Assembly (NCBI GenBank): GCA_945883495.1
Contig: CAMCXS010000032.1
Location: forward strand, 1-59,648
From: Akkermansia muciniphila
Lineage (GTDB): Bacteria; Verrucomicrobiota; Verrucomicrobiia; Verrucomicrobiales; DEV007
Reading direction: 5' to 3'
DNA length: 59,648 nt
Shown: piece by piece, positions 1 to 8,399 of the stretch
Layout: each line of letters begins with the position of its first letter
Position numbering within the stretch: position 1 is the first letter of the stretch
Notes under the pieces: model-generated
What the model saw: only the letters and a program-made list of their open reading frames with translations
Told to the model about the DNA's origin: nothing
Databases searched by the model: none
Position numbers and translations under genes: made by a program

Positions 1-326
1 TTTGATTCCCTGCGATGCCGACGCATTCCACCACGAACGCCCCGATTTCCGCGTTTCGGCAAGAGCTGCGGGACGCAGAAGCGGAGCACCCTGTCGCTGC
101 GGGCAGTCTGCACAATATCAAGCTCCTCGTGGCGGTCGATGACTCGACGGGTCCGGCCGAGCAACCGAAGGCGAATCTGAGCGGAGACGTGAAGGCTGGT
201 AGCGATCTGGAATAACAGGTCAGGCGGTTCACGGAACGCTAGCGGACAGTCCCGATGGGCCTTGGGAAATGGAGGATGGGGAAAGCGCCGCCTTCCGTGC
301 AACCGATTGTCCCGCGACAGACTCAA
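1..326. other. Window-edge region downstream of metG; no gene assigned
   Basis: Two frames are open here and neither can be preferred. On the plus strand, positions 15-215 could encode 66 residues from an ATG with no visible ribosome binding site; its third codon positions are GC-rich, as in real genes here. On the minus strand a frame stays open from a possible TTG overlapping the metG stop (about 326) through the left edge, with a helical-looking stretch but no ATG or GTG in a good place. I recognise neither product. Sequence to the left of the window would decide. Confidence 0.3.
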
Positions 327-2395
327 TGCACCCGCTGCCCCGGCGCGGCTCCACTGTCCGGTGAAAGGACGAAGACGTCCTTACCCCCTGGACCGGCCGC
401 CACCACCATCCCTTCGCTCAGGCCGAATTTCATTTTGCGCGGCGCGAGGTTGGCGACGATGACGACGAGTTTGCCGACCAATGACTCCGGCGCATAGGCC
501 GCCTTGATCCCCGCGAAGATGTTCCGCGTCCCAGTCCCGCCGAGGCTCACGGTCAGCTGGAGCAACTTGTCCGCACCGGGCACCTCTTTGGCTTCGAGAA
601 CCCGGGCGACCCGCAGATCGACCTTACCGAATTCCTCAATTCCGATCTGCTCGGCCAAGGGCTCTTTCTCCAGCCACTCGCCACTATCTTGCGGGGCGGC
701 GGCGTTGGTGGACAGGTCTGGGGCGGATTCTTCGCGACTGGACTCAATCATGGCTTCAATACTGGCACGTTCGACTCGCTGCATCATGTGTTTGAATGGG
801 GCCACCGGCGTGCCAAGAAGATGCTTCTTGGCCTGCTTCCAATTGAGGATCGGATCGCCCAAGAGCTCTTCGCATTGGACCGCCAGCTTGGGAAGGACAG
901 GCGCCAGATAAATACAAAGCTGGCGAAACAGATTCAGCGCCACCGTGCAAACATCTTGTAACTGTTGCGCCTTGGCCGGATCTTTGCGCAACTCCCACGG
1001 AGCGGCTTGTTCTACATATGGATTGGCGCGATCCGCCAGTTCCATGATGCGCCGCATCGCCCGGCTGTAGTCGCCGTTGGCATAATCCTTGGCGATCTGG
1101 GTTCCGGCGCTGGCGAAATCCGCGAACAAACCTCCATCGTCAGGATACTTCTTCGAGAGTCCCGTGGCGGCGACGAACTTGGCGCTGCGCGACGCCAGGT
1201 TCACGACTTTACCCACAAGATCACCGTTCACTTTGGCGACGAACTCATCTAGGCTGAGGTCAAGATCCTCAACCTTGCTGGTCAATTTGCTGGCGTAGAA
1301 ATAGCGGAGATAAGCGGGATCTAGATGCTGCAAATAGGTCGAGGCCCGCACGAACGTTCCGCGGGACTTTGACATCTTTTCCCCATCCACCGTGAGGAAT
1401 CCGTGGATATGCACCTGGGTTGGCAATTGGAAGCCGCCCACCTTGAGCATCGCCGGCCAGAATAGGGTATGGAAATACTGGATATCCTTACCGATGAAGT
1501 GGTGGATCTCCGTCTTCTCGCTGCGCCACCAATCATCCACCCTCTCGCCATGCTTCTCGCACCAATCAGCGGTTGAACCGATATAACCGATCGGCGCATC
1601 GAACCAGACATACCAGTAGTTCCCCGGGCTGTCGGGAATCTCAAATCCAAAATAGGGCGCGGGGCGAGAGACGTCCCAATCTTGGAGCGGCTTGGGCCGG
1701 AGTTCGCCGTTCTCGTTCTTCTCGTTGAAGAAGTAGTTCTTCAGATAGTTCGCGCTTTCGGATGGCAGTGGGCCGGACTGGGTCCATTCCTCAAGGAAAG
1801 CACGCTCTTTGTCCAGGGTGACGAAGAGGTGAGTGGCGGTCCGCACTTCGGGCGTGGTGCCGGAAAGCACGCTCACGGGATCCGCCAAGTCCGCCGGGGA
1901 ATACGTCGCGCCGCAATGGCCACAGTTGTCACCCGGCTGATTCTTGCTCCCGCAGCGGGGACACGTGCCGCGCACCTGGCGGTCCGAGAGGAACATCCCC
2001 TTCGCGGTATCGAACAGTTGCTCCACCTCGTGTTCGGCGACGAGGCCGGCGGCCCGCAGCGATTTCCAAATCTCGTGGCAGTAGCGCCGGGTCGACTCAC
2101 TGTTCGTGCTGCCGTAGTGATCAAACGCGATGCCAAAGGCGGCGAAATCCCGCTGATGGGCATCGCTCATTTCCGCGATGACGGCTTCTTCGGACCGGCC
2201 CTCGGCTTGGGCGCGCAGACTGATGGCGGTGCCATGGGTGTCATCCGCGCAGATGTAGACGCAGTGATGCCCCATGAGCTTCTGGAAGCGAACCCAGATA
2301 TCGGTCTGCAAATACTCCACCAAGTGGCCGATGTGGATGTGGCCGTTGGCGTAAGGAAGGGCGGAAGTGACGAGGATGCGGCGCTTGGCGGCCAT
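323..2395 (-). CDS. metG: Methionyl-tRNA synthetase with C-terminal tRNA-binding domain
   Basis: Charges tRNA-Met with methionine in the cytoplasm. The 690-residue protein starts with a class I Rossmann fold carrying the HIGH motif (HIGHL, about residue 22). A zinc knuckle with four cysteines (CPRCG...CGHCG, about residues 145-162) follows in the connective region, and the KMSKS loop reads EKMSKSRG at about 337-341. An anticodon-binding helical domain follows. Residues from about 585 to the end form an EMAPII-like tRNA-binding domain that in this family dimerises the enzyme and binds the tRNA elbow. Length matches the long, E. coli-like form. It lies 88 nt downstream of a small TPR gene on the same strand and may be the last gene of that group. 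Confidence 0.97.
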   Translation of the reverse strand: MAAKRRILVTSALPYANGHIHIGHLVEYLQTDIWVRFQKLMGHHCVYICADDTHGTAISLRAQAEGRSEEAVIAEMSDAHQRDFAAFGIAFDHYGSTNSESTRRYCHEIWKSLRAAGLVAEHEVEQLFDTAKGMFLSDRQVRGTCPRCGSKNQPGDNCGHCGATYSPADLADPVSVLSGTTPEVRTATHLFVTLDKERAFLEEWTQSGPLPSESANYLKNYFFNEKNENGELRPKPLQDWDVSRPAPYFGFEIPDSPGNYWYVWFDAPIGYIGSTADWCEKHGERVDDWWRSEKTEIHHFIGKDIQYFHTLFWPAMLKVGGFQLPTQVHIHGFLTVDGEKMSKSRGTFVRASTYLQHLDPAYLRYFYASKLTSKVEDLDLSLDEFVAKVNGDLVGKVVNLASRSAKFVAATGLSKKYPDDGGLFADFASAGTQIAKDYANGDYSRAMRRIMELADRANPYVEQAAPWELRKDPAKAQQLQDVCTVALNLFRQLCIYLAPVLPKLAVQCEELLGDPILNWKQAKKHLLGTPVAPFKHMMQRVERASIEAMIESSREESAPDLSTNAAAPQDSGEWLEKEPLAEQIGIEEFGKVDLRVARVLEAKEVPGADKLLQLTVSLGGTGTRNIFAGIKAAYAPESLVGKLVVIVANLAPRKMKFGLSEGMVVAAGPGGKDVFVLSPDSGAAPGQRVH

Positions 2396-2428
2396 TCGGA
2401 TCAGATCGGATGCGGGTGAAAAGGATTT

Positions 2429-2457
2429 AAGGGGGCGGGCGCTTGAAAACGCCCCTT
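2429..2457 (-). terminator. Possible weak hairpin between TPR gene and metG
   Basis: Inverted repeat AAGGGG(G)CG / CGCCCCTT with a 12-nt loop and a one-base bulge, followed on the minus strand only by AAATCCTTTT rather than a clean T-run. It could attenuate transcription between the TPR gene and metG, or be an mRNA processing hairpin. Confidence 0.3.
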
Positions 2458-2483
2458 ACCTTTCCACCATCAATCCTCAACTC

Positions 2484-2813
2484 TCAACCAATCTTGCCCC
2501 CTAGACCGAGGACGGCGGCGTTGCGCTTGGCTTCCTCCGCTTCGGCGATCTTGCCGTCCGCCACATACATTTGAGACAGCGCAGTCCAAACGAGTTGGTC
2601 GTTGGGATTGATCGTGGTGGCTTGGAGGGCGGCACCGATAGCCGGACGGATTTGGCCCGACTTGAGCAGCGCCATGCCCAGGGCATGCCAACCATCGAAA
2701 AAGTTCGGGTCGAGCTCGATGCAACGACGATACTTCTCAATGGCCTGTTCCAGATCGCCTACGGCCAAATCACCATTGGCGTCATCGAACAGGTCGTCCC
2801 GCTCAGCTTCCAT
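2484..2813 (-). CDS. Small tetratricopeptide repeat (TPR) protein
   Basis: A 109-residue cytosolic protein made almost entirely of TPR helices. The first repeat shows the typical spacing of AIEKYRRCIELDPNFFDGWH, and two more follow with the TPR pattern of Gly, Ala and Pro positions (ALGMALLKSGQ..., ATTINPNDQLVWTALSQMY). There is no signal peptide. The ATG lies 2 nt after the stop of the upstream folding-factor gene, so the two are almost certainly co-transcribed and probably translationally coupled. TPRs are protein-binding scaffolds; the partner cannot be read from sequence, but coupling to a PpiD/SurA-like gene suggests a role near protein secretion or quality control. Confidence 0.85.
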   Translation of the reverse strand: MEAERDDLFDDANGDLAVGDLEQAIEKYRRCIELDPNFFDGWHALGMALLKSGQIRPAIGAALQATTINPNDQLVWTALSQMYVADGKIAEAEEAKRNAAVLGLGGKIG

Positions 2814-2815
2814 CT

Positions 2816-4459
2816 TCAGCGGCGAGGCGCAAAGGCTTCGATGCTCAGTGGCACCGAGTTGCCGTCGCGATCCTTGACCATGGGGCGCTTAACTTCGGTG
2901 TCAGCCCGTCGCGCCGCGAACCAAGCCTCAAATCCGCGCGAGGCGGCGGCGGTAGCCAACTCGTCGGAAAGACGCTTGCGATCCTCAGGCTCGGAGTCCC
3001 GTTTGGGGACTTCGCGGGCGGAGAGATAAACGAGGAGCGCGCCGTCCGGTTGCATGCTGGGCTCGCTGAGTTGGCCAGGAACGAGCTCGAGGGCTTGGGT
3101 CTTGACCGTTCCCCCATTGTTGCTGCCTTCAGGACTAGCCCCGCGATCGAACGGCTTTAGGGCTTTTGCTTCCACGCCTGCGGATTTCGCGGCTTCGTCG
3201 ATCGGCTTTCCTTGGGCCAGCACATCGGCGATCTGCTTGCGGACCTTGGCGGCGGCCTCCGTCAGTTTGGCATCTTTTTCCTGAGCTTCCAGACGAGTGC
3301 GAACTTGCTCCTTGGCTTCTTCGAACGAGAGCTGCGCCGGGGCCACTGGGGCTTCCTTCAACCAATAGAGATAAATCGCCGTGTCCGTGGCCACGGTATC
3401 GAAGGCATTGGGATCCTTGTCGTCCAAATTGAAGATTCGATCGACGAACTGCGATCCGCCCTCCAAATCAGCAGGCGGTGCGGAGGAGGGAAACGCAGCG
3501 GTCTCGGAGGGCTTTAGCTCTTTGAAGCCCTCGGTCGATTGCAAAAGCGCGATGGCGTCCGCAAGTGATTTGCCGTTTTCCTCGATGGTTCCGCGGACGA
3601 TTTTGAAGGCCTGCTTGAATCGATTGGCCTCCACATTGCGGCGGGCTTGCCACTGATCGTCTGCCTCTTTCTCCCCTTTAGGAGGAATCGGGAACTTCAG
3701 GTAGCGGATGGAGCGGCGCGGCTCAGATTGGAAACTCGCCTTATTCTCTTCGTAGTAGGTCTTGATCTGCTCGTCCGTGACTTTGAGATCCTTGGCGAGG
3801 TCATCGGCTTTCAGGAAGATCTCATGGGCGGTAAAGCTCTCGTAGCGCTCCTCGTATTGACGGTTCACTTCCCAGGCAGTGACGCCCAAGCCGGCCCCGG
3901 TAAGCGTCTTGATCGTCTCGTAGTTGACGAAGTCCGCGATCAACTCCCGCAGATCGAATTCATAAAGAGCAAAGCGGCTCAGGCCGTTCCGCAGGTAGTT
4001 CCGGTAGCGCACAGGGTCATATTTTCCGGAGTCATCATGGAACAGCGAAATTCCCTCAATCGCTTTTTGGATCTGTTCTTCGGTGGCAGCGACCCCGAGA
4101 CGCTTGGCTGCGTTGCGGAACTCCAAGAGATTGATGACAAAGTCGGTGCGATCGAGGTTCGGGTTGAACATCGCCATCCCGCTTTGATCTCCGAGGATAT
4201 CAAGGGCGAAACGGCCGAGCGGCTGAATGCTGAACGGCGGCGAGATGCCCAAGTCCCGAAGAGCAACATGGAACAGATTGGCCATGCGATACGCCTCGGT
4301 TCCATGGTAGGCACGCCCTTCCATGGTGAAGGCCACACTCGACGGGCCTTGCTCCGCGCCGGTGTCGTAGCGGTTGTAAAGGTAAGCAAACGCGATGCAG
4401 ATGACCGCTGTAAGGACGATCAGGACCGATTTCTGAACTTTGCGAAGATGACCGAGCAT
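2816..4459 (-). CDS. Membrane-anchored PpiD/SurA-like periplasmic folding factor
   Basis: The 547-residue protein begins with a short basic segment and one membrane helix (SVLIVLTAVICIAFAYLYN, about residues 10-28), followed by a SurA/PpiD-type chaperone N-domain facing the periplasm. The centre, where PpiD has its parvulin domain, contains a weakly conserved stretch about residues 230-350, so isomerase activity is uncertain. The C-terminal half is rich in Lys, Glu and Ala helices. I chose the ATG at 4459 because it starts the basic-plus-membrane segment; the frame also allows a TTG at 4492, adding 11 unlikely residues. No strong ribosome binding site is seen. It is followed 2 nt later by a TPR gene. 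PpiD proteins act at the Sec translocon exit on outer-membrane proteins; that role is inferred. Confidence 0.8.
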   Translation of the reverse strand: MLGHLRKVQKSVLIVLTAVICIAFAYLYNRYDTGAEQGPSSVAFTMEGRAYHGTEAYRMANLFHVALRDLGISPPFSIQPLGRFALDILGDQSGMAMFNPNLDRTDFVINLLEFRNAAKRLGVAATEEQIQKAIEGISLFHDDSGKYDPVRYRNYLRNGLSRFALYEFDLRELIADFVNYETIKTLTGAGLGVTAWEVNRQYEERYESFTAHEIFLKADDLAKDLKVTDEQIKTYYEENKASFQSEPRRSIRYLKFPIPPKGEKEADDQWQARRNVEANRFKQAFKIVRGTIEENGKSLADAIALLQSTEGFKELKPSETAAFPSSAPPADLEGGSQFVDRIFNLDDKDPNAFDTVATDTAIYLYWLKEAPVAPAQLSFEEAKEQVRTRLEAQEKDAKLTEAAAKVRKQIADVLAQGKPIDEAAKSAGVEAKALKPFDRGASPEGSNNGGTVKTQALELVPGQLSEPSMQPDGALLVYLSAREVPKRDSEPEDRKRLSDELATAAASRGFEAWFAARRADTEVKRPMVKDRDGNSVPLSIEAFAPRR

Positions 4460-4573
4460 AAAGGGGGCGGCCCCAGGGCGGGCGAAGCCCAAAAAGCCGG
4501 GTCGTCACCGTAGAAGGAGGTGCCCCATTGAGCAACCAGAAACTGCGGGGTGGTTCATCGAATGCCTGGGCTC

Positions 4574-4602
4574 ATGGGGTGAACGGCTTTTCCGCTCCCC
4601 AT
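4574..4602. repeat. Hairpin-forming inverted repeat between two minus-strand genes
   Basis: ATGGGG / CCCCAT arms with an inner CGG / CCG pairing lie between the coiled-coil/TPR gene (ending 4634) and the PpiD-like gene (starting 4459). There is no T-run on either side, so a classical intrinsic terminator is not supported. It may be an RNA processing or Rho-related structure. Confidence 0.35.
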
Positions 4603-4633
4603 CGACCTCTATCCGAAGGCCCCAAGCCCTTCA

Positions 4634-7477
4634 CTACGAGTTGATGAATTGCTCGATCGCGGAATCGCGGTCCGCACCGTTCTTGCGAGCCCGTTGGTAG
4701 TATTCCCGGGCCTTGTCCTTCGAAGGCGGTTTGGCCGTGGAATAAAGCACCGCCAGGTTGAAACAAGCCTCGGAATGGTTGACGTCGATCCCCAGAGCCC
4801 GCTTGAACTCGGATTCAGCTCGGGTGGTCCAGCCCTTGCGGCTCGCGATCAGTCCCAGGTAGTTGTGGGCATCCGCATTCTTGGGGTCCAGTTGCACGGC
4901 TTGGCCGAAAGCCTCCAGAGCGCCGTCGTAATTTGCTTTGCGATACAGGACGACGCCCTGATGAAAATGCGCCGGCGCGTAGGCCGGATTCTTGGCCTTG
5001 GCGCGCTGTAGGTAGCCTTCTGCTTCGTCGAGATTTCCCAGACGGAGGGCGATCACCGCCAAATTGCATAGGGCATATTCGTTGGTCCGGTCCCAGCGCA
5101 GAACCTCCTCGTAGCCACGCGCCGCCGCGACGAAATCCCCCCGGCGGAACTTGCCGTTCGCATCGCTAGCCAATCCGGCCAAGTCGATCTCAGGACTCGC
5201 CAAAATCACCACGTCCGCATACGCTGCCAGGGAGGGCACATTCTTCATGAGGTCCTCAGACGCGGATGGCGCTGGCTTCGCGGACACTCCCGGGCTCGCG
5301 AAGACCTTGGGCTCCGATGGAGCCGGGGCGACTGGCAAGGTCGAGAACGGCACCTTGGGCTCGGTCTCGGCCATGGCAATCAGCTTGAGATCCTCGGGCT
5401 CCTTGAACATCGCCTTTTCATTCTCGGAAAGCTCGACCACGGGTTTGGACATTTCATCCAAGCTGGACAGCAACTGGCTGGAGTGGACATCCACGTTGCG
5501 CAATTCCGCTAAAACGAGGTCACGGGCTTCCAAAAGACGGGCTTGGCGAACCAACTGCTTGCGGATCAGGCTGCGGAGCAAATCGTTTTCCTCCTTGGAA
5601 CTCGCCAGGGCGGCGGCTTCGGCTTTGGATTCTTGAAGCTGCCCGCTGATGCGAGCCAACAGACCGTCTTTTTGGTCGAGTAACCCTTTCAACCCGTCCC
5701 TCTCCCGGGTCAGCGAGGCAACTTCCTCGTTGCGCTCATCGAGCTGGGTGAGCATTTCCTTGAGGCGGCCGTTGAGATCGTCCACCGTCTGCTGGTAACG
5801 CGCGTTGGCTTCTTGCAGCGATTGCCGCTCTTTCTGGATGGTTGTGAGTTGGCCTTTAAGAGACGCGATTTCGTTGAGATAACCTCCCTCCCTCTGAGTT
5901 AAATTTGCAATCTCGGAGCGTGCCTCGTCCAAAGCATGGCGCCACTTCTGATTCGCGGCGAGAATGTCCTTGATGTCGCCACTGACCCGGTCCGTGGCGT
6001 TGAGGAGGATGGCCATTTGGTCCAAATCCTTTTGCAGCTGATCCCGTTGAGCCACCAGGGAGTCCCGTTCCTTGCTCAAAAGCTGGTTGTCCCGCTCCAA
6101 ACGGGAGCGATCCATTTCAAGTTGTTCCACTTGCTGATTGAGCTGCTGGATGGAAGCCTGAGATTTTTCCAGCTCCGCGAGCAATTTTGCATTCTGGCCA
6201 GTGATCTCTCCGCTGCCGGCCAATTCCGCTTTGAGCGTTTTGATGAGGTCATCCCTCTGCTTCAACTCGGTCGCGTTGCGCTCCGCGTTTTGCTCCATTT
6301 GTGCCACTTTGGACTTCAACTCAGCCACCTCACCTTGCGCCATCTCCAGGGCCTTCTCAGCCTCAGGCGAACCAGCCGGCATTTGCTCCAACTTCGCCAA
6401 CTCCGCTTGCGCGGCCTCAAGCGCCTTGCGGGCCTCGTCCCGCTCCGCCTTGGCCTTATCCCGGTCTGTCCGGGCAACATCCCGGTCCGTGGCAGCTTGG
6501 TTGGCCTCCGCCATGACCTTGGCCACCTCTTCCATCGTGCCCTGACGATCCCGAAGCAGGTCATCCTTCTGGGCGGTCAACTCCGCGATCTGCTTGCGCG
6601 CCTCATCGAGCGCTTTGAGGATGCCCGCGCTGTCCGCATTGGCCTTTTTGAGTTCCTCCACCGCCACGGCGAGCTGCGATTCCAGTTTGGCCACCTCATC
6701 GCCGCCGGTGGCCTTGGCTTGCTTCAGCTCTTCCACGGTGCGAGCCAACTGGGCTTGCAATCGTTGTTCGGCATCGCGCGCTTGCGCCAACTGGGTTTGC
6801 AATCCGGTGGCTTGATCTTTGTGCTGACGCAACGTCTGCTCCAGCCGCTGATTCGCCCCAGTGAGCAAATCAATCCGGGCCTGCTGCTGCTGGAACTCAG
6901 TGGACAAGTCCTGGATGGCTCCAGCTTGCCCCGCACCCACTTGAGGCACCTGCAGAGGCGTCATGCTTTGAGGACTCGGGCCGGTTTGCACCGAGGCGCT
7001 CCCCGCCGTAGATGGCACTTCCAATGAGATGGCCTCGCGGGGCTGCATCGCGATTACCGGCGCGTGCGCGCCCGGGGGCGCGGCTTCGGGCTGGCCATTG
7101 CCCCGGTTCTGCTCCTGCCATGCTTTCATGCCCGCCGCATCGGTCGTCTGCAATCGTGTTTGCACTCCCTCAATGGCGTCGAGAATCGCCCGCCGACGGT
7201 GATTGACCATCTGGGGACGCCAAGCCGGGTGGGTCCGTGCGATGTAATCGAAGAGCCTCTGCGATTCGCGGTACTTACTCAGCGCCTGGAGGTCGGACTT
7301 CGCCTTTTCCGCGTCCTCGGCCTGTTGGTAGAGCATGAAGCCCCGTAGCCAGACATCGGAGGGATCCCCTTCAGCAGTTTGCGCCGGGGCGGATTGCCCG
7401 AAGGCAACGGGCGAGCCGCTCAGGGTCACGGCGATTGTGACGAAAAAGACGCAAAGGCTAAATTTCCAAAACTTCAT
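4634..7477 (-). CDS. Large exported coiled-coil protein with C-terminal TPRs
   Basis: About 947 residues. After a basic start comes a signal peptide (WKFSLCVFFVTIAVTLSG, then a cleavage-like SPVAFGQSAPA). Residues about 30-110 are a helical domain. From about 190 to 640 there is an almost unbroken coiled coil with heptad-rich segments of Glu, Lys, Gln, Ala and Leu, including an Ala/Arg/Asp-rich section near 325-375. Residues about 770-940 hold at least four TPR units (RTNEYALCNLAVIALRLGN, PAYAPAHFHQGVVLYRKAN, and others). I chose the ATG at 7477, preceded by AGAGA and opening the signal peptide; the frame extends upstream to 7543 without a convincing start. Such proteins occur widely in Verrucomicrobiota with no assigned function; a periplasmic scaffold role is inference. 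Confidence 0.85.
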   Translation of the reverse strand: MKFWKFSLCVFFVTIAVTLSGSPVAFGQSAPAQTAEGDPSDVWLRGFMLYQQAEDAEKAKSDLQALSKYRESQRLFDYIARTHPAWRPQMVNHRRRAILDAIEGVQTRLQTTDAAGMKAWQEQNRGNGQPEAAPPGAHAPVIAMQPREAISLEVPSTAGSASVQTGPSPQSMTPLQVPQVGAGQAGAIQDLSTEFQQQQARIDLLTGANQRLEQTLRQHKDQATGLQTQLAQARDAEQRLQAQLARTVEELKQAKATGGDEVAKLESQLAVAVEELKKANADSAGILKALDEARKQIAELTAQKDDLLRDRQGTMEEVAKVMAEANQAATDRDVARTDRDKAKAERDEARKALEAAQAELAKLEQMPAGSPEAEKALEMAQGEVAELKSKVAQMEQNAERNATELKQRDDLIKTLKAELAGSGEITGQNAKLLAELEKSQASIQQLNQQVEQLEMDRSRLERDNQLLSKERDSLVAQRDQLQKDLDQMAILLNATDRVSGDIKDILAANQKWRHALDEARSEIANLTQREGGYLNEIASLKGQLTTIQKERQSLQEANARYQQTVDDLNGRLKEMLTQLDERNEEVASLTRERDGLKGLLDQKDGLLARISGQLQESKAEAAALASSKEENDLLRSLIRKQLVRQARLLEARDLVLAELRNVDVHSSQLLSSLDEMSKPVVELSENEKAMFKEPEDLKLIAMAETEPKVPFSTLPVAPAPSEPKVFASPGVSAKPAPSASEDLMKNVPSLAAYADVVILASPEIDLAGLASDANGKFRRGDFVAAARGYEEVLRWDRTNEYALCNLAVIALRLGNLDEAEGYLQRAKAKNPAYAPAHFHQGVVLYRKANYDGALEAFGQAVQLDPKNADAHNYLGLIASRKGWTTRAESEFKRALGIDVNHSEACFNLAVLYSTAKPPSKDKAREYYQRARKNGADRDSAIEQFINS

Positions 7478-7706
7478 TCTCTGTGCGCGAGAGTTTTTTA
7501 GGATCGACCGGATCATTCTCCGGCAAACCCTAGGGTTATTCACGGGGTTTTCGCAGGGCGACGAAGATTTGTAACAGTTTTTTCACCGCTCGTCTGCTGC
7601 AAAATTTAGCATTCTTCTAGTATCCCCGCGCCAGGGCGGGCCCGAAAGACCTTGCCGGATCGCGGGATAAAAATAAAGTGAGCGAGCAAAGCAGCATCCC
7701 GTAGCC

Positions 7707-8327
7707 GTGATCTTGTCATTGAACAATCCTGTGCTCGTGCTGAACCGGCATTGGCAACCGATACACATCTGCACTGCCCGAAGGGCTTTCTCGCTCGTCT
7801 GCCTGGGACACGCCCAAGTGGTCCACGCCGACGATGAGGCCAACTTTTCCACCCACGACCTCGAGTCATGGATCACTTCGAGCCGCAACAACCCTGATTT
7901 AGAGCCTGTTCGGACGGTCAATGCGACATTTGGAGTGCCCCAGATCATCGTGCTTTCGCTCTTTGACCGATTGCCAAAAAAAGAAATCAAATTTACCCGC
8001 CAAAACGTCTTTGAGAGGGACAATCACACCTGCCAGTACTGTCAAAAGCGGTTTGACCCCCGGGAATTGAATCTCGATCACGTCATTCCCCGAGACAAAG
8101 GCGGGAAGAGTTCGTGGGAGAACATCGTCACCAGCTGCATCCGCTGCAACACCCGCAAGGCCAACAAGCTCCCGACCGAGGCCAACATGTTCCCCATGAA
8201 GGAACCCAAGGCGCCTGTTTGGCGCCCGTTCATGTGCCTGGCGGAACGCAGCTCCCGCCGCCGGGCCTATCCAAGTTGGCGTTTTTTCCTCGATCTCGAA
8301 CCTTCCATGGTCGAGATGAGCCGGTAG
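7707..8327 (+). CDS. HNH endonuclease family protein
   Basis: A 206-residue cytosolic protein starting at GTG. The N-terminal part (VLVLNRHWQPIHI..., ARRAF) is the conserved lead-in of a widespread small HNH family. The nuclease domain, about residues 100-155, shows a zinc-binding CQYC, then the catalytic core around LDHVIPRDKGG, then ENIVTSCIRCN, giving the second CxxC pair and the final Asn of the beta-beta-alpha-metal fold. Predicted to bind a divalent metal and cut DNA, but this solitary type has no established biological role; no restriction methylase or prophage genes lie nearby. It is divergent from the coiled-coil gene, with about 230 nt between them. Confidence 0.88.
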   Translation: MILSLNNPVLVLNRHWQPIHICTARRAFSLVCLGHAQVVHADDEANFSTHDLESWITSSRNNPDLEPVRTVNATFGVPQIIVLSLFDRLPKKEIKFTRQNVFERDNHTCQYCQKRFDPRELNLDHVIPRDKGGKSSWENIVTSCIRCNTRKANKLPTEANMFPMKEPKAPVWRPFMCLAERSSRRRAYPSWRFFLDLEPSMVEMSR

Positions 8328-8399
8328 GAAGCGTTCATTCAGCGCGACGTAAATTCGATTCCTGCGGAGAAGCAACCTGTAAAGGGAGCGGTCCGTATT

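Noticed and set aside
5936-7027. A 363-codon plus-strand frame rich in Leu and Arg opposite the coiled-coil gene
   Set aside because: Complement of Glu/Lys/Gln-rich coiled-coil codons; no recognisable domain.
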